The notes: a model not told the origin generated them from the sequence alone. A DNA stretch of 64,000 nucleotides from JAHCHG01 sp965214585 (GCA_965214585.1 OZ243957.1:3162001-3226000), one strand, 5' to 3'; numbered from the stretch's first letter, positions 39,129 through 48,136 are shown. Program-made: numbers and translations.

Positions 39129-40316
39129 TCAGTTCTTTGCTTTCAAACGCACAACCGTTTCAATATGATGAGTTTGCGGAAACAGATCAATCGCCGTAAC
39201 CGATTCTATTTTATAAACATTCTCCGTTAAAATCCGTAAATCTCTGGCTAAAGTGGAAGGTTCGCAGGCGACGTAGGAAATTTCGGACGGTTTGATTTTT
39301 ATGATATTTTCGATGATTTTTTTATCAGTTCCGCTTCTCGGCGGATCGAGCAGTAGGAAATCTACGTTTTGAAATTCATTTTCTTCCAAAAAATCATCTA
39401 CGTTGTCGCAGATCAGTTCGACGTTTTCAAGATTTGCGCGGTCAACATTTATCCGTGCGAAATCCACAGCCCTTTCGTGCGCTTCAATTGCCGTAACTTT
39501 TTTGAATTTTTCGGCGAGAGGCAACGTAAAAAGTCCGACTCCCGCGTAAAGATCAAACGCATTTTCGCCGTTTGCATCGCCGATTGCGGTATCAATCAAT
39601 TTTTCGATCAAAAATTGATTGCCCTGAAAAAAAGTCTGCGCGTTGAAAAAATAATTGTTTTCGTCTGTTTTAAATTCAATTTGATTTGTTTGTTCTAAAA
39701 TTTCGTCGGAAAAGATCGAAACTTGTTCGCCGGCATTCGCCGCTTCGATCTCGACGATATTTGCCCAGAATGTTTCCCACTCGATTGTTTCGCGCAGTTC
39801 GTCCAAGATTTCCTGCAATTCATTTGTTAAAATCGGACATTTTTTAATGTCAACCACATTGTGAGAATTTCTCTGAAAATAGCCGATTTTTTTATTTTTT
39901 GTGTCAACGTGCCAGCGAACACGCGAGCGATAAGCAAATTCCAACGGACTCGGAATCATTTCAATTTCTTTTTCCAGTTCGATTTTACCGATTCTTTTTA
40001 GCGAATCTTTGATAATTCCGACTTTCGCTTCCAATTGTTTTTCGTAAGTCATCTGCTGAAAATTGCAGCCGCCGCATTTGCCGAAATAAACGCACGGCGG
40101 CTCGATGCGGTAAGCGGAAGATTCGATAACTTCAATTATTTCAGCAAATGCAGTTTTGCCTTTGAGTTGGTTGAGTTTGACCGAAACCTCGTCGCCCGCG
40201 ACTGAAAGCGGGACAAAAACGGTTAAGTTTTCGGCAAACGCGAGTCCGAAACCGTTTGGAACGATTTTTTCGATTTTTACTTTTAGTTCTTCTCCGATTT
40301 TATATTTTCTTTTCAA
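39129..40316 (-). CDS. rlmD: 23S rRNA (uracil-5-)-methyltransferase RumA/RlmD-type
   Basis: A 395-residue protein. A TRAM domain (about 1-65) is followed by the iron-sulfur cysteines C75, C81 and C84 in CVYFGKCGGC, with a fourth Cys in KKCPIL (about 160). The methyltransferase domain has AFDLYAGVGLFTLPLA (SAM binding), LLLDPPRSGTD, and the catalytic Cys in YVACEPSTLARDL. It methylates C5 of uridine in 23S rRNA; whether the target is U1939 (RlmD) or another site such as RlmCD targets cannot be decided here. Confidence 0.87.
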   Translation of the reverse strand: MKRKYKIGEELKVKIEKIVPNGFGLAFAENLTVFVPLSVAGDEVSVKLNQLKGKTAFAEIIEVIESSAYRIEPPCVYFGKCGGCNFQQMTYEKQLEAKVGIIKDSLKRIGKIELEKEIEMIPSPLEFAYRSRVRWHVDTKNKKIGYFQRNSHNVVDIKKCPILTNELQEILDELRETIEWETFWANIVEIEAANAGEQVSIFSDEILEQTNQIEFKTDENNYFFNAQTFFQGNQFLIEKLIDTAIGDANGENAFDLYAGVGLFTLPLAEKFKKVTAIEAHERAVDFARINVDRANLENVELICDNVDDFLEENEFQNVDFLLLDPPRSGTDKKIIENIIKIKPSEISYVACEPSTLARDLRILTENVYKIESVTAIDLFPQTHHIETVVRLKAKN

Positions 40317-40396
40317 GTGATTTATTTCGACCTCGAATTTTTTTTCTAAGAAGATTTTGATAACTCAAATTGATAAAATTAAGATTAAAAAACTAT

Positions 40397-40482
40397 TCGC
40401 TATTAACTGTTCACTATTCACTACTTATCAGTCAATTCTGTAAAATTAGTGAATAGTTAATAATGAATAGTGAACAGTTCGG
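40397..40482. repeat. Inverted pair of heptad repeats
   Basis: AACTGTTCACTATTCA (40405-40420) is the reverse complement of TGAATAGTGAACAGTT (40464-40479). Each arm is a seven-base tandem: right arm AGTGAAT, AGTTAAT, AATGAAT, AGTGAAC, AGTTCGG. No gene lies in this 200-base gap. Confidence 0.7.
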
Positions 40483-40518
40483 TTCAATCTGCTAATCTTC
40501 CGAACTTTTAAAAAATTT

Positions 40519-41205
40519 CTAAATGCTAAACAAACTAAGACGCGGAATTCCAGCTTCCTCGCGCAGACGCTTGATAATCATTAGCTTAAATGTGCGCTCG
40601 TAAACTTGCTTGTCCATTTTCGTTTTATACGAAGCGATCTGTTTTTCGATCTGTTTTTTCAAATCGTCAGTTTGCAGATTTTCCAGCAGATTTTCATCAA
40701 TAAAAGCATCGAGTTTTTCCAGTTTTTCCTCGACGTTTTTTGCGTCAAACGGTTTTTCGGAAAGTTTTTCTATCTGCCGAAAAACTTTTTCGAGCTTTTC
40801 GCGCAAAGTTCCTTCGGTTTTCTCTTTTGCCCTTTCGAGTTCGGCGGAAACTTTCTGCAAATGATTTGCGATCATTTCGTCTGAAAATAACTCGTCGTCT
40901 GAAATCGCTTCCTGATTTTCAAAACTCTGAACTTCTTTCCCGATCTGCATTTCGCGCCAAGCGGCAAACTGCGTTTCGATCTCGTCGCGGCAATAGCTCA
41001 GAGATTTTACCGTTCGTTTTTGATTCGGCTGTTTTTCGTAACCGTCAAAAACTCTCTCGATGCCGCCGATGACAATATGCAGCGGAATTCCGCGCTCCTG
41101 CCAACTTTCGATCAAAGCCCAATCAAGCGGACTCAAAAGCAGATTTCGCCCGCGCCGTCGGATAAAAGTTTCTTCGATTTCGGTAAAATAATTGTAATAA
41201 TTCAA
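40519..41205 (-). CDS. Conserved-looking hypothetical protein
   Basis: A 228-residue cytoplasmic protein. The N-terminal domain (about 1-75: YFTEIEETFIRRRGRNLLLSPLDWALIESW then GIPLHIVIGGIERVFDG) looks like a compact helical DNA-replication-type or DUF domain. Residues 100-215 are charged and helical, with coiled-coil character (EEKLEKLDAFIDENLLENL). There are no enzyme motifs or membrane segments. Function unknown; the SPLDWALIESW block would be a useful search handle. Confidence 0.65.
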   Translation of the reverse strand: MNYYNYFTEIEETFIRRRGRNLLLSPLDWALIESWQERGIPLHIVIGGIERVFDGYEKQPNQKRTVKSLSYCRDEIETQFAAWREMQIGKEVQSFENQEAISDDELFSDEMIANHLQKVSAELERAKEKTEGTLREKLEKVFRQIEKLSEKPFDAKNVEEKLEKLDAFIDENLLENLQTDDLKKQIEKQIASYKTKMDKQVYERTFKLMIIKRLREEAGIPRLSLFSI

Positions 41206-41224
41206 GGCGATTCAGATTAAGAAA

Positions 41225-41371
41225 TTTAACCACGAAGAAACACGAAGGAAACACGAAGATAAAAAAGCAAAATAAAAATTCTAATTAAGCCGAGAAATTA
41301 AAACAAGTAATTTTAATTTTCTGCATACGAAAAAAAACTTCGTGAAATCTTCGTGTTCCTTCGTGGTTTAA
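41225..41371. repeat. CACGAAG-type repeat arranged as an inverted pair
   Basis: TTTAACCACGAAGAAACACG and further ACACGAAGG units (41225-41260) face TTCGTGTTCCTTCGTGGTTT (about 41350-41369). The arms flank a 75-base AT-rich stretch with no gene, upstream of the hypothetical gene at 40519 and after the LOG gene. Confidence 0.6.
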
Positions 41372-41382
41372 ATTTTTTTGTT

Positions 41383-42171
41383 TTAACTTTCTGTCCCGTT
41401 TCCCGTATCGGTGCAGCATTTGACGATAAAATCCACCGCGTCCTGCGGCGAATCGGTCAGATACATTAAACCCAAATCTTCGGGACTGATATTTTTTTCG
41501 TGCAGCATCGTCGAAGTCAGCCACGAAAGCAAGCCTTTCCAGTAAGTCGAGCCGAACATCACGACAGGGAAGTTGCGGATTTTCCTCGTTTGAATCAGCG
41601 TCAGAGCCTCGAAAATCTCGTCCATCGTGCCGAAACCGCCGGGAAAAATCACGTAAGCGTTGCTGTATTTTATGAACATCGTTTTGCGAATCATAAAATA
41701 TTTAAATGTCAGCGAAAGCGTCTGATACGGATTTTCATCTTGCTCAAAGGGAAGTTCGATGTTGCATCCGACGGAGATTTTTCCCGCCTCTAACGCGCCG
41801 CGATTTGCCGCTTCCATAATTCCGGGTCCGCCGCCGGTGATAACTTCAAAATCGGCTTCGGCGAGCAGTTTCCCCGTTTCGCGGGCGGCGATGTAGCTCG
41901 GATGATCTTCCGGCGTTCGCGCCGAACCGAAGACGGAAACGCCGCGCGTGATCGTCGCCAGTGAATCAAAACCGTTGACCAGTTCGCTCATCATACGAAA
42001 AACGCGCCACGAATCGGAACTTTTAAAAAGATCGCTCGGCTCAGGCGAGCGCAGCAACGCTTCGTCTTCCGTCGTGCGCCAGAAAGATTCCCTCTCCATC
42101 TTTTTCGCGTCCTCGATTGTTTCGGGTTCGCCTTTCGCCAGATTTTTTTTATTTGCTTTTGTTTCAGCCAT
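41383..42171 (-). CDS. LOG-family (TIGR00730-type) nucleotide phosphoribohydrolase
   Basis: A 262-residue Rossmann-like protein with VSVFGSART, GGGPGIMEAANRGA and the hallmark PGGFGTMDEIFEALTLIQT, whose PGGxGTxxE segment forms the active site. The family releases ribose-5-phosphate from nucleoside monophosphates, as in cytokinin-activating LOG enzymes. The N-terminal 50 residues are charged and extra to the core. It is followed 30 bases upstream by fabI on the same strand. Confidence 0.88.
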   Translation of the reverse strand: MAETKANKKNLAKGEPETIEDAKKMERESFWRTTEDEALLRSPEPSDLFKSSDSWRVFRMMSELVNGFDSLATITRGVSVFGSARTPEDHPSYIAARETGKLLAEADFEVITGGGPGIMEAANRGALEAGKISVGCNIELPFEQDENPYQTLSLTFKYFMIRKTMFIKYSNAYVIFPGGFGTMDEIFEALTLIQTRKIRNFPVVMFGSTYWKGLLSWLTSTMLHEKNISPEDLGLMYLTDSPQDAVDFIVKCCTDTGNGTES

Positions 42172-42201
42172 TTCGATATTGGATTTTAGATTTTTAATTT
42201 A

Positions 42202-42978
42202 TTATTCGGGCGATTTTTGTAAACCGATAATGTTAAAACCGCAGTCAACGTGGATAATTTCGCCCGTAATCGCGCTTGACAGATCGCTGACGAGAAAAAG
42301 CGCGGTGCTGCCGACTTCGCTCGCTTCGACATTGCGGCGAAGCGGCGCGTTTTCGGCGATGTGTTTGAACATTGTTCCCATATTTTTTACGCCGCGAGCC
42401 GAAAGCGTGTTGATCGGTCCCGCGCTGATGGCGTTGACGCGGATGTTGTTTTTCCCCAAATCTTCCGCCAAATATCTGACCGAAGATTCGAGCGCGGATT
42501 TTGCCACGCCCATCACGTTGTAATTCTGCACGACCTTTTCCGCCCCGAAATAACTCATCGTCACGATACTTCCGCCGTCTTTCATCAAAGGCTGTGCGGC
42601 AAGCGCAAGCTGAGTCAGGGAAAACGCGCTGATTTCGAGCGCGGTCGCAAAGGCTTCGCGCGTCGTGGTTAAAAATTCGCCTTCGAGTGCTTCGCGCGGC
42701 GCAAACGCGATTGAATGAATCAGAAAATCGAGTTTACCGTATTTTTTATCAACCGCTTCAAATGTTTCTTCAACTTCTTCTTGATTTGTCACGTCGCACG
42801 GCAGAACGAGCGCGTCGTCCAATTCGGCGGTCAGTTTTTCAACATTCGATTTCAGACGCTCACCCTGATATGTAAACGCGAGTTTCGCGCCGCGTTCGGC
42901 AAACGCTTCGGCGCAAGCCCAAGCAATCGAGCGTTTATTCGCCACACCGAAGATCAGACCGACTTTGTTTTCAAGCAT
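42202..42978 (-). CDS. fabI: Enoyl-[acyl-carrier-protein] reductase (NADH)
   Basis: A 258-residue protein. It has the FabI-type cofactor motif GLIFGVANKRSIAW (residues 7-20) and catalytic residues Y143, Y153 and K160 (SYFG and YNVMGVAK), at the spacing of E. coli FabI. SAGPINTLSARG is also typical. It reduces enoyl-ACP in the last step of fatty-acid elongation. ATG 42978 is chosen: an upstream in-frame ATG at 43041 would add 21 residues encoded by intergenic heptad repeats. Confidence 0.94.
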   Translation of the reverse strand: MLENKVGLIFGVANKRSIAWACAEAFAERGAKLAFTYQGERLKSNVEKLTAELDDALVLPCDVTNQEEVEETFEAVDKKYGKLDFLIHSIAFAPREALEGEFLTTTREAFATALEISAFSLTQLALAAQPLMKDGGSIVTMSYFGAEKVVQNYNVMGVAKSALESSVRYLAEDLGKNNIRVNAISAGPINTLSARGVKNMGTMFKHIAENAPLRRNVEASEVGSTALFLVSDLSSAITGEIIHVDCGFNIIGLQKSPE

Positions 42979-42984
42979 ATTTTT

Positions 42985-43096
42985 TATTGGTAAATAGTAA
43001 ATGGTAAATAGTAAATGGTAAATCGTTAATAGTAAAAACAATAATTGGATAAGTCAATTTTTCGCCTTTGCAATTGACGATTTACGATTTACCAAT
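42985..43096. repeat. Heptad tandem repeat upstream of fabI, with inverted partner
   Basis: The plus strand reads GTAAATA, GTAAATG, GTAAATA, GTAAATG, GTAAATC, GTTAATA, GTAAAAA from about 42990 to 43036. Inverted units (GGTAAAT, CGTAAAT, CGTCAAT on the minus strand) lie at about 43074-43094, against the stop of the next gene. Confidence 0.8.
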
Positions 43097-43867
43097 TTAA
43101 TCCATCGCGTAAGTTTTTTGAAGTTTCCCGAAATCGAACAGATTTATTTCCACATCGGCGGGCGTATTTGTAAACAGACTTTTGTGCAGCGAAGAACGCA
43201 GTATTTGCTCGTCGGCTTCGTCAAGCTGCGTGACCAAAACCATCTGCAATTTCAGTTTCGCCCCGTTTTTTTCTTTTGCCAGAAATTTTCTCGCTTCGGC
43301 AATTTTCTTGGAAATTTCGGCGATTTTTTCTTCCGAAACTTTCGGTTCGACAAGAAAAGTAACCGCCACGCAAATCATCAGATCGGCTTTTGTAAAAACG
43401 GCATCAAACACCGAATCGCCGATTTTTACGTTTCTTTTCAAGGGAGTTTCCGCCTCTTGCTGAACTTGTCTGAGTGCCAAATCCTGCGCGACGATATACG
43501 CCGAAAGCAGATCGCTCATATTTTCGGCGGAAACGTCCAGAATTTTCGCCAATTCACGCACTTCGCGGTTTAATTTGCTGCGCTGAGTTTCCGGCAAGCC
43601 GAGTTCCCAACTGATTCGCTCGTTTTCTTCGCTGATAACTTGGCGGCTGGATTCGCGCAAAAACAGCAAAACGGCGGCGGCGAGTCCGGCTGCTCCGATC
43701 AAGATCAAACAAACCGACAAAATCGCATTTAATTTCTGGCTCAGATTATTTGAATAAATCGCCAATCCAAAGGAAAGACAGATCAGCGCGGTCAAAACGG
43801 CGGCGACAATCGGCGGCAGCGGAAAAGCCGTTTTTTCAGATTTTATTTCAGATTTTTGTTTGGACAT
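43097..43867 (-). CDS. Hypothetical membrane protein with cytoplasmic domain
   Basis: A 256-residue protein. A basic N-terminus is followed by two transmembrane helices (about 20-40, PIVAAVLTALICLSFGLAIY, and 50-70, LSVCLILIGAAGLAAAVLLFL). The soluble remainder (75-256) is helical then alpha/beta, with VSEENERISWELGLPETQRS and a C-terminal segment LMICVAVTFLVEP ... LQMVLVTQLDEAD. No known family. It stands between fabI and the sugar kinase gene. Confidence 0.6.
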   Translation of the reverse strand: MSKQKSEIKSEKTAFPLPPIVAAVLTALICLSFGLAIYSNNLSQKLNAILSVCLILIGAAGLAAAVLLFLRESSRQVISEENERISWELGLPETQRSKLNREVRELAKILDVSAENMSDLLSAYIVAQDLALRQVQQEAETPLKRNVKIGDSVFDAVFTKADLMICVAVTFLVEPKVSEEKIAEISKKIAEARKFLAKEKNGAKLKLQMVLVTQLDEADEQILRSSLHKSLFTNTPADVEINLFDFGKLQKTYAMD

Positions 43868-43997
43868 TAAACGGAAAAGTTTTAATTAAGCATCAAGTGA
43901 AAAGAAAAAAATTAAGTAGTGAACTAAAAGCAGACGACAATTATTAAAAACCTTATCAGAGTTACTTTTAGTTCACCAACTAAACTTAAATCGTCTT

Positions 43998-44936
43998 CTA
44001 ACCAGCCGAAGTCGCCTTTTCAAACGGAATTTCTTCAAAATGCGTAAATCGTTTGAAATCGGCAAACCTCTGATTTATCTCGTCATAAGTCAAAGCGTCA
44101 ACTCGTTCCGTGCCGAATTTTTCGACGTTAAACGAAGCCATTACAGAACCGTAGATCATCGCCCGCCGCATTGCGTCTTCGTTTATTTCTTCCTGACTCG
44201 CCAAATAACCCATAAAACCGCCCGCAAAAGTGTCGCCCGCGCCGGTCGGATCAAAAACCGATTCCAAAGGATAAGCCGGAATCGCAAAATATGTGTTTTT
44301 CGTAAAAAGTGCCGCGCCGTATTCGCCGCGCTTTATGACAACCGCTTTCAAACCGCCGATTTCCATCAACTTTTTCGCCGCTTTATGAACATTCGGCTCG
44401 TCTGCTAATTGTCTGGCTTCGGCATCGTTAATTATAATGCAGTCAACGACTTTCATCGTTTCGATCACCGCATCTTTCATCGAATCAATCCAGAAATTCA
44501 TCGTGTCCATCGCAGCAAATTCCGCGTTCGACTGCTCGCGCACGTTTTTTTGAATCATCGGAACGATATTCGCCAGAAATAAAAGGCGCGTGTTTTTGGA
44601 ATTATCAGATAATTTCGGATCAAAAGTTTCAAAAACATTAAGCTGCGTATCGAGCGTATGAGCGACGTTCATATCATATTCATATTTCCCGCGCCAAAAA
44701 AAAGTTTTGCCGCCTTCGACAACTTCGACATCATCAACATTAACATTATGACGCTCAAAAACCGCCCATTCATCTTGCCCGAAATCATTCCCGACAATTC
44801 CGACGGCATTAACATCCGTAAAAAAACTAGCCGAAAGCGAAAAATGCGTCGCCGCGCCGCCCAAAATTTTATCGCGCTTCCCAAAAGGCGTTTCGAGCGC
44901 GTCAAACGCCACCGAACCTACAACTGTTAAAGACAT
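43998..44936 (-). CDS. PfkB-family carbohydrate/nucleoside kinase
   Basis: A 312-residue ribokinase-like protein. GGAATHFSLSASFF (about 27-40) is the PfkB signature 1 region; the C-terminal signature DPTGAGDTFAGGFMGYLA (about 233-250) carries the catalytic Asp and anion hole GAGD. Substrate-binding residues do not tell sugar from adenosine; the FKRFTHFEEIPFE tail and overall resemblance suggest the PfkB group found in many Acidobacteria. It phosphorylates a hydroxymethyl group using ATP. Confidence 0.88.
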   Translation of the reverse strand: MSLTVVGSVAFDALETPFGKRDKILGGAATHFSLSASFFTDVNAVGIVGNDFGQDEWAVFERHNVNVDDVEVVEGGKTFFWRGKYEYDMNVAHTLDTQLNVFETFDPKLSDNSKNTRLLFLANIVPMIQKNVREQSNAEFAAMDTMNFWIDSMKDAVIETMKVVDCIIINDAEARQLADEPNVHKAAKKLMEIGGLKAVVIKRGEYGAALFTKNTYFAIPAYPLESVFDPTGAGDTFAGGFMGYLASQEEINEDAMRRAMIYGSVMASFNVEKFGTERVDALTYDEINQRFADFKRFTHFEEIPFEKATSAG

Positions 44937-45044
44937 ATTTTATAATTTGCTCCTGTAATATTTTTACTCTTAAAAAGTAGAGATTATAAGGTTTGTTTAG
45001 AATTGTTGCAAAAGGCGGTAAGTAAGATTGCAGAGTTTATTAAT

Positions 45045-45467
45045 TTACTGAGGCGGTTTTTCGCCGTATGGACTTACAATGTCGTCATCTGTTCTTGAAA
45101 TATTGTCAAATCCTCTTGACCAGACCATTATTTCAAAACTGTGTTTATCATTTTTTTTAACCGCAATTTTAAGATTTTTCTCTTTCATATCCTTCGGCTG
45201 AGAGTTTGGATCGGGGCAATCTCCGAAAGTAACATTTTTAAGAATCTTTTTTGCTTCCTCTTCGTTGATAACATTCCAATCTTCATTGTCGGGAGCGAAC
45301 TTAATTATTTCCTTTGGATGTTCAGCCAAATCGCCTGCCACATAAGAAATACAGGAATGAAGTGCGGCGTTCTCTGTTTTGTTCCACAAAGTAACCACAA
45401 GAAATATAACGATTACAATTACAAAAAGTGCGGAAAGTAATGAAAATATTTTGCTTAATCTATTCAC
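45045..45467 (-). CDS. Hypothetical single-pass membrane protein
   Basis: A 140-residue protein with an N-terminal transmembrane helix (about 5-28, SLLSALFVIVIVIFLVVTLW). The outer part (30-140) has two cysteines (HSCISY, FGDCPDP) and a mixed polar composition. Its start overlaps the end of the upstream TPR-like protein by four bases, implying co-translation. No family recognised. Confidence 0.6.
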   Translation of the reverse strand: MNRLSKIFSLLSALFVIVIVIFLVVTLWNKTENAALHSCISYVAGDLAEHPKEIIKFAPDNEDWNVINEEEAKKILKNVTFGDCPDPNSQPKDMKEKNLKIAVKKNDKHSFEIMVWSRGFDNISRTDDDIVSPYGEKPPQ

Positions 45468-45922
45468 TTTTTCGGCTGTAATTTTTCCAAAACCTCTTCG
45501 GCATCGGCTTTAAATTTGCTGTCGGGATATTTTTCCACCAACATCGTCAGATACGCGACCGAATCGGCACGCAGTTTTTCGGGCTGATATTTTTCCTTGT
45601 CGAGTTCCACCGACAGATCAACTTTCTGCTTGCCTTTATTTTCCGACAAATAATAACTGCTCGTTCCGGCGAGGTATAAAACCTCGTCCATTTCCGAAAA
45701 AGCCGGATGCGCCTCGATGGTTTCCTGCATTCTGCCCAAAACCGCTTTGTAAGCCTTTTTCGCGTCGAAATAATAGCGGGCGATTTTCAAATTACTTTTC
45801 GCGTCCGCTTCCAAAATCACCAAAAACTGCGCGTCGGAATCATCTTTGTCTTGGGCAAAAGTCGGCGCGGCGAAAATAAAACAAGTTAAAATAAGACTGA
45901 ATATTAAAAATGCTTTTTTCAT
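45464..45922 (-). CDS. Secreted TPR-like/BamD-like hypothetical protein
   Basis: A protein of about 152 residues with a Sec signal peptide (MKKAFLIFSLILTCFIFAAPTFA). The mature part is helical, with a pattern like tetratricopeptide units: KSNLKIARYYFDAKKAYKAVLG and YLTMLVEKYPDSKFKADAEEVLEKL, reminiscent of BamD/YfiO-type proteins but much shorter. ATG 45922 is chosen over an upstream start because it begins the signal peptide. It is periplasmic and its function is unknown. Confidence 0.62.
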   Translation of the reverse strand: MKKAFLIFSLILTCFIFAAPTFAQDKDDSDAQFLVILEADAKSNLKIARYYFDAKKAYKAVLGRMQETIEAHPAFSEMDEVLYLAGTSSYYLSENKGKQKVDLSVELDKEKYQPEKLRADSVAYLTMLVEKYPDSKFKADAEEVLEKLQPKK

Positions 45923-45969
45923 AATTACTATAAAGATGTTTCCGAATTGCAAAAAGTTTTCTTTATGAT

Positions 45970-46251
45970 TTATTTTCCTTTTTCAATCTCACCCGAAGGC
46001 AAACGCCGTTCAAATTTAAGCATTTCATTTTCGAGCCGCAAAGCTAAATTCTCGTGGTCTTTTGCCGTTTCGTTTTTGTAATGTTTAATTTCTTGAGATA
46101 ATTGAACGACAAGCACGGTTAATTTTTCAACGCGGTCTTCAAGTCTTTTATTATCGCGCCGCAAATCTTTTATATCATCTGTATTTCGGCGTGTTTTCTC
46201 AGTTTGGGTAAAAGCCTCTTTAACGCCTGAAAATATTTCCTTCCACATCAA
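45970..46251 (-). CDS. Small coiled-coil hypothetical protein
   Basis: A 93-residue protein. Residues about 15-60 form a coiled coil (DDIKDLRRDNKRLEDRVEKL). There is no signal peptide or membrane segment. It overlaps the upstream 67-residue gene by four bases, so the two are probably co-expressed and may interact through coiled coils. Confidence 0.6.
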   Translation of the reverse strand: MMWKEIFSGVKEAFTQTEKTRRNTDDIKDLRRDNKRLEDRVEKLTVLVVQLSQEIKHYKNETAKDHENLALRLENEMLKFERRLPSGEIEKGK

Positions 46252-46451
46252 CTTAAAATTGCCTCAATTTTTGCCAGATTTTCATCAATCCGTTTTAATG
46301 TTTCACGCGAATTTTGCTTTAACCAATCAATTTCTTCCTGATCGCGTTCCATAATTTCATTATTCATTCGCATTTTTTCAATTATCCGTCGAATTTCTTC
46401 CTTGTAATATTCATCAGATTCCGTAATATCTTGTTCTAAAAGTTGACTCAT
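46248..46451 (-). CDS. Small helical hypothetical protein
   Basis: About 67 residues from MSQLLEQDITESDEYYKEEI, entirely helical and charged (EEIRRIIEKMRMNNEIMERD). A longer form starting at 46472 is possible but adds only MKLEVFF; a GGAGGTG Shine-Dalgarno at 46466-46460 on the minus strand supports the shorter start. Partner of the coiled-coil gene at 45970. Function unknown. Confidence 0.58.
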   Translation of the reverse strand: MSQLLEQDITESDEYYKEEIRRIIEKMRMNNEIMERDQEEIDWLKQNSRETLKRIDENLAKIEAILS

Positions 46452-46592
46452 AAAAAACACCTCCAACTTCAAATTTTATCACACTATTCTGAGGCAAACT
46501 ATTAAAATTCAAAACTATTCTTCTTCCCGCCAATCGCTGTTCATTTCGTGCAGTTGGTCAAGCAGAACGCTCATTTCTTTCATATAATGTTC

Positions 46593-47513
46593 TTAGGAAA
46601 AAACAGGTTCGTGTTCGTCAATTTGCTTCTTGATGTCTTCGGGAGCATATTTTGCAATTATCGCTTCGAGTCTTTTTGCCGTTGTAATATCCCAATGCTC
46701 CGGCTGCGTAAAAATCGCATTTTTCGTCGCGCCCGCAAACGGATTCGGCGTATTTTTTGCGTCAACTCTTTTGACCGCTTCCTTCAAAACCAATTGCGCG
46801 TTGCGGACGTTTTTCGTCAAGTATTCAACGACCATTTCAACCGAAACTGAATCGTGTTCTTCGTGCCAGCAATCGTAATCGGTAACTAACGCCAATGTCG
46901 CGTAAGCAATTTCGGCTTCCCGCGCCAATTTTGCTTCCTGCAAATTCGTCATTCCGATTATATCCATTCCCCATTTTCGGTAAACATTCGATTCGGCTTT
47001 TGTCGAAAACGCCGGACCTTCCATACAAATATAAGTCCCGCCGCGATGAATTTTTAAGTTTTCGACGGTTTTGCACGACGCTTCCAAAATATCGCCGAGT
47101 TCCTCGCAAACCGGATGCGAAAACGTAATATGTCCGACAATTCCTTCGCCGAAAAACGTAGATTCTTTCGTCCTTCCGCGTGTTCGGTCAAAGAATTGAT
47201 CGGGAATACAAAAATCCGTCGGCGCAAAATCTTCGCGCAAAGAACCGACCGCCGAAACCGACAAAACATAATCCACGCCCAGAAGTTTCATCGCGTAAAT
47301 ATTCGCTCTGAACGGCAATTCCGAAGGCGTTAAAGTATGCCCGCGCCCGTGCCTCGGCAAAAACGCCACCGTCACGCCTTCCAATTCCCCAATAATAAAA
47401 GCATCCGAAGGTTTCCCGAACGGCGTTTCTATTTCCTGTTCTCTGACATTTTCAAGTTCCGGCATCTGATATAAACCACTGCCGCCGATTATTCCGATAT
47501 TTACTTTTTCCAT
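46593..47513 (-). CDS. mtnP: S-methyl-5'-thioadenosine phosphorylase
   Basis: A 306-residue PNP/MTAP-family enzyme. It has IGIIGGSGLYQMP (phosphate loop), FLPRHGRGHTLTPSELPFRA, and GTYICMEGPAFSTKAES followed by IIGMTNLQEAKLAREAEIAYA, which is the MTAP substrate-binding region (MTN rather than the MIH of bacterial PNPs). It cleaves methylthioadenosine to adenine and methylthioribose-1-phosphate in methionine salvage. No other mtn genes are adjacent; it lies just after the defence-type operon. Confidence 0.92.
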   Translation of the reverse strand: MEKVNIGIIGGSGLYQMPELENVREQEIETPFGKPSDAFIIGELEGVTVAFLPRHGRGHTLTPSELPFRANIYAMKLLGVDYVLSVSAVGSLREDFAPTDFCIPDQFFDRTRGRTKESTFFGEGIVGHITFSHPVCEELGDILEASCKTVENLKIHRGGTYICMEGPAFSTKAESNVYRKWGMDIIGMTNLQEAKLAREAEIAYATLALVTDYDCWHEEHDSVSVEMVVEYLTKNVRNAQLVLKEAVKRVDAKNTPNPFAGATKNAIFTQPEHWDITTAKRLEAIIAKYAPEDIKKQIDEHEPVFS

Positions 47514-47538
47514 ATTTTACTATTCTTCTTATCTGTTT

Positions 47539-47982
47539 CTACTCATCGCCGAGTTTTTCCAAATCCGCCAAATCCTGCAAACGTCCCGACGCTTTTTTGT
47601 TTTTCTTTAAGTTTTCAAGATCAATCACAAAAATTTTCAGTTTATCAATTTCAACTTCGATTTTTGATGCAAAACATTCGTCAAAATCAATTCCATCAGG
47701 AGAGTTTATCAAATCAATTCGGTTTGGCGGATAACCTAATTGAACGACCATTCCTTCGTGCAGAAAATCATCTTTTGAAACCTCCAAATCTCCGAAGCCG
47801 AAATCCTTTAAAGCCTGTATTACATTTGAAGCATTTTCCTCACTCATTTCCAGCCAAACATCAAGGTCTTTGGTATAACGCGGATGTCCGTGAAACGCAA
47901 TTGCGTAACCGCCGAGAATCAAATATTTAACTTTGTTTGAGTTCAACAACTCGATAAACTCTCTGAAATCTTTGTTCAGCAT
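47539..47982 (-). CDS. Nucleotidyltransferase-fold protein (AbiEii/DUF6036-like)
   Basis: A 147-residue protein. KYLILGGYAIAFHGHPRYTKDLDVWLEM (about 19-46, GG at 24-25 and catalytic-type D39/D41) is the minimal nucleotidyltransferase motif of AbiEii/MNT-like toxins. The third acidic residue is probably in NRIDLINS. It overlaps the upstream 68-residue gene by 56 bases. Such pairs are often annotated as putative toxin-antitoxin systems; whether this one modifies tRNA or a partner protein is unknown. It lies within a restriction-modification operon. Confidence 0.75.
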   Translation of the reverse strand: MLNKDFREFIELLNSNKVKYLILGGYAIAFHGHPRYTKDLDVWLEMSEENASNVIQALKDFGFGDLEVSKDDFLHEGMVVQLGYPPNRIDLINSPDGIDFDECFASKIEVEIDKLKIFVIDLENLKKNKKASGRLQDLADLEKLGDE

Positions 47983-48133
47983 CGGTATATTTCCAATTGT
48001 TATATTCCCGCCTGATTTCTTCTAAAGCCTGCAATCTTTCGGCGTAAGATTTTGTTTGCCAATAGTCAAAATCAGATTTTTGCTCATTTAGAGCCGTTTT
48101 TGTTATAACTTTTTTGATTTTTCTATCAAGCAT
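47927..48133 (-). CDS. Small partner of the nucleotidyltransferase
   Basis: A 68-residue basic, helical protein (LDRKIKKVITKTAL, SYAERLQALEEIRREYNNW, RFQRVYRVVEL). It starts 3 bases after the restriction-type nuclease stop and overlaps the nucleotidyltransferase gene by 56 bases. The SxxERLxALExIRxxY pattern is recurrent in proteins encoded beside DUF6036-type genes. It is probably the antitoxin-like partner, by position only. Confidence 0.65.
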   Translation of the reverse strand: MLDRKIKKVITKTALNEQKSDFDYWQTKSYAERLQALEEIRREYNNWKYTDAEQRFQRVYRVVELKQS

Positions 48134-48136
48134 ATT

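Noticed and set aside
42979..43041. 21-residue N-terminal extension of FabI
   Set aside because: It is encoded by intergenic heptad repeats and is absent from the family; the conserved start is MLENKVGLIFG.
40380..43095. Possible CRISPR array in repeat-rich gaps
   Set aside because: The repeats have a seven-base period with no unique spacers of constant length, and no cas genes are present.
46514..46582. 22-codon frame (MKEMSVLLDQLHEMNSDWRE) after mtnP
   Set aside because: Too short to support. It may be a gene remnant or a small peptide, but there is no other evidence.
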